This document shows, in pieces, positions 7,003 to 7,791 of a stretch of 7,791 nucleotides of DNA (the stretch's first letter is position 1; each line of letters opens with the position of its first letter). Both the position numbers and the translations under genes were made by a program. Below the pieces are notes generated by a model, which worked only from the letters and a program-made list of their open reading frames with translations, ran no database searches and was not told the origin of the DNA. The stretch covers positions 1-7,791 of the forward strand of contig JANWVS010000079.1 of the NCBI GenBank assembly GCA_025056835.1, read 5' to 3'. This DNA is from Gemmataceae bacterium. Lineage in GTDB: Bacteria; Planctomycetota; Planctomycetia; Gemmatales; Gemmataceae.

Positions 7003-7515
7003 TTAGCGGCTCCGCACTCCCAAGGGGATCAAGGGTTGTCCGGCGTCGAACACGGTGGTTGCCAAGCGGGCCCGCAGCAACTCGACGATTCGTCCCTCGT
7101 GCTCCATGAGGTCGGCAAGGGTGATCTGGTTGAGCGTGCCGCGCATCCATTGCTCGAGGGTGGCCCACAAGGCCCGCAACGAGCAATCGTTCTGATGAAC
7201 GCAAACGCCGTGCGGCGCCGTCCCCGAGTGACGTTGACAATAGCCCCCTTCGTCGTACAGCGGCTCGCCCAGGGTCAGCAAGAGCGAGCCAAGCCCGATC
7301 TCTTCGGGCGGCCGCGACAGGCGGTAGCCGCCGCAACGTCCACGCAAGCTGTCGATCAATCCGGCATCGCGCATGACCGCCATCAGCTTGGCGACATACG
7401 GCACCGACATCCCTTCCGCTGCGGCAATCTCAGGCAATGTCAGGGTGTGTTGCGGAGCTTTCGCCAACCGCAAAAGGCATCGCAGTCCGTATTCTTCTTG
7501 CGCAGAGATTTTCAT
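7003..7515 (-). CDS. Rrf2-family Fe-S-sensing transcriptional regulator (IscR/SufR type)
   Basis: This is a 170-residue Rrf2 protein. The N-terminal winged helix spans about 1-78, with [18 protein letters not shown], a recognition helix around [13 protein letters not shown] (36-48) and the wing [12 protein letters not shown] (58-69). After it comes the helix ITLADLM (131-137). Three Cys at 93, 105 and 111 lie where IscR holds its [2Fe-2S] cluster, spaced CX11CX5C rather than IscR's CX5CX5C. IscR's fourth ligand His107 aligns with an Arg (114). Further Cys are at 13 and 61. As first gene of the suf operon it probably represses sufBCDSET and itself when cluster-loaded; this is inference from family and context. 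The start could be the ATG at 7521 or 7515. I chose 7515 because MKIS is the usual family N-terminus and GGGG sits 9 nt upstream, against only 3 nt for 7521. Confidence 0.93.
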   Translation of the reverse strand: MKISAQEEYGLRCLLRLAKAPQHTLTLPEIAAAEGMSVPYVAKLMAVMRDAGLIDSLRGRCGGYRLSRPPEEIGLGSLLLTLGEPLYDEGGYCQRHSGTAPHGVCVHQNDCSLRALWATLEQWMRGTLNQITLADLMEHEGRIVELLRARLATTVFDAGQPLIPLGVRSR

Positions 7516-7547
7516 AACCATACGCCCCAGCAGGGACGGCGGTGTTA

Positions 7548-7575
7548 ATTATAGAAATCTATACAGACAAATCAA
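7548..7575 (-). promoter_or_regulatory. Main promoter of the rrf2-suf operon
   Basis: On the minus strand TTGATT (7575-7570, 4 of 6 bases) is separated by 16 nt from a perfect TATAAT (7553-7548). Transcription would start near 7541, giving a leader of about 25 nt before the regulator ATG. It is the strongest promoter-like sequence upstream of the operon and sits in a locally AT-rich patch within GC-rich DNA. Confidence 0.7.
7550..7563. promoter_or_regulatory. Palindromic operator candidate for the Rrf2 regulator
   Basis: TATAGA-AA-TCTATA (plus strand) is a perfect 6-bp inverted repeat with a 2-nt centre. It overlaps the first four bases of the -10 and the adjoining part of the spacer of the operon promoter. 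A dimeric winged-helix repressor bound here would block RNA polymerase. Its position immediately upstream of an Rrf2 gene makes autoregulation likely, but the match to a specific Rrf2 motif is not established. Confidence 0.5.
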
Positions 7576-7609
7576 GATTCGTCAACCAGACGCCTACCGG
7601 AGCAGATGA

Positions 7610-7637
7610 CTTGAAGATACGTCGGCTTGAAGTACGT
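7610..7637. repeat. Imperfect direct repeat upstream of the divergent gene
   Basis: CTTGAAGATACGT (7610-7622) recurs as CTTGAAGTACGT (7626-7637), differing by one extra base, with the copies offset by 16 nt. It lies in the 186-nt intergenic region between the Rrf2 gene and the plus-strand phosphatase-like gene. It could be part of a regulator site for the latter or chance; I do not recognise the motif. Confidence 0.4.
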
Positions 7638-7707
7638 TGTTGAGGGACTTGTGTCGGTTCGAAATTGCCCAAACTGTCACGCTGTGATGCCGTCAGCCGA
7701 TGTTGCC

Positions 7708-7791
7708 ATGAAGCGAATAGTATTCATATGTATAGAGAACTCTAACCGCAGTCAGATGGCGGAGGCCTTCGCGCGGATGCTCGGTGGCCGG
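7708..7791 (+). CDS. Low-molecular-weight phosphatase / arsenate reductase-like protein (5' part only)
   Basis: Only the first 28 codons are in the window, running off the right edge. The residues MKRIVFICIENSNRSQMAEAF form the first beta strand and the phosphate-binding P-loop CX5RS (C8 to R14-S15) of the LMW protein tyrosine phosphatase fold. The RSQMAE continuation is more typical of thioredoxin-coupled arsenate reductases (ArsC) than of tyrosine phosphatases, which usually have RSP. The second P-loop Cys seen in many members is Asn13 here. Phosphatase and arsenate reductase cannot be told apart from this fragment. It is divergent from the suf operon. I chose the ATG at 7708 because the beta strand begins there; in-frame GTG 7684 and ATG 7687 are alternatives, and none has a clear ribosome binding site. 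Confidence 0.8.
   Translation, partial: MKRIVFICIENSNRSQMAEAFARMLGGR

Noticed and set aside
1..7791. CRISPR arrays, tRNA or rRNA genes, insertion sequences
   Set aside because: No repeat-spacer periodicity, RNA gene signatures, transposase motifs or terminal inverted repeats were seen; almost all of the window is accounted for by the listed genes.

Overview
The window holds a compact SUF iron-sulfur cluster assembly operon. It is read on the minus strand, right to left: an Rrf2-family regulator (7515-7003), sufB (6895-5444), sufC (5188-4418), sufD (4402-3110), a sufS-sufE fusion (3008-1221) and a SufT-like DUF59/MIP18 gene (1224-778). At the left edge is a separately promoted minus-strand gene for a secreted protein with a planctomycete TIGR03000-type domain, cut off by the window. 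At the right edge is the first 28 codons of a divergent plus-strand gene of the low-molecular-weight phosphatase / ArsC family.

The TIGR03000-like domain, the high GC content, weak Shine-Dalgarno sequences at several starts and the fused SufSE gene point to a member of the Planctomycetota. I infer the phylum from family knowledge and cannot place the genus.

The products should work as one pathway. SufS takes sulfur from cysteine as a persulfide, and the SufE domain fused to it relays the sulfur to the SufB-SufC-SufD scaffold. SufC supplies ATPase activity. SufT is an accessory factor for cluster maturation or delivery. The Rrf2 protein carries three Cys suited to an Fe-S cluster. It is probably the sensor, repressing from a palindrome (TATAGA-TT-TCTATA) that overlaps the -10 of the only strong promoter upstream of the operon. 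No separate sufE, sufU or sufA gene is present.

Gene spacing is tight (15 nt sufC-sufD, ATGA overlap sufSE-sufT), with two exceptions. The 255-nt sufB-sufC gap holds an 11-bp perfect inverted repeat plus a competing shorter hairpin. The 101-nt sufD-sufS gap holds a perfect 13-bp tandem duplication.

The overall system is well known, and I see no undescribed system here. The points worth checking are the SufSE fusion, the altered cluster-ligand set of the regulator, and the intergenic structures.
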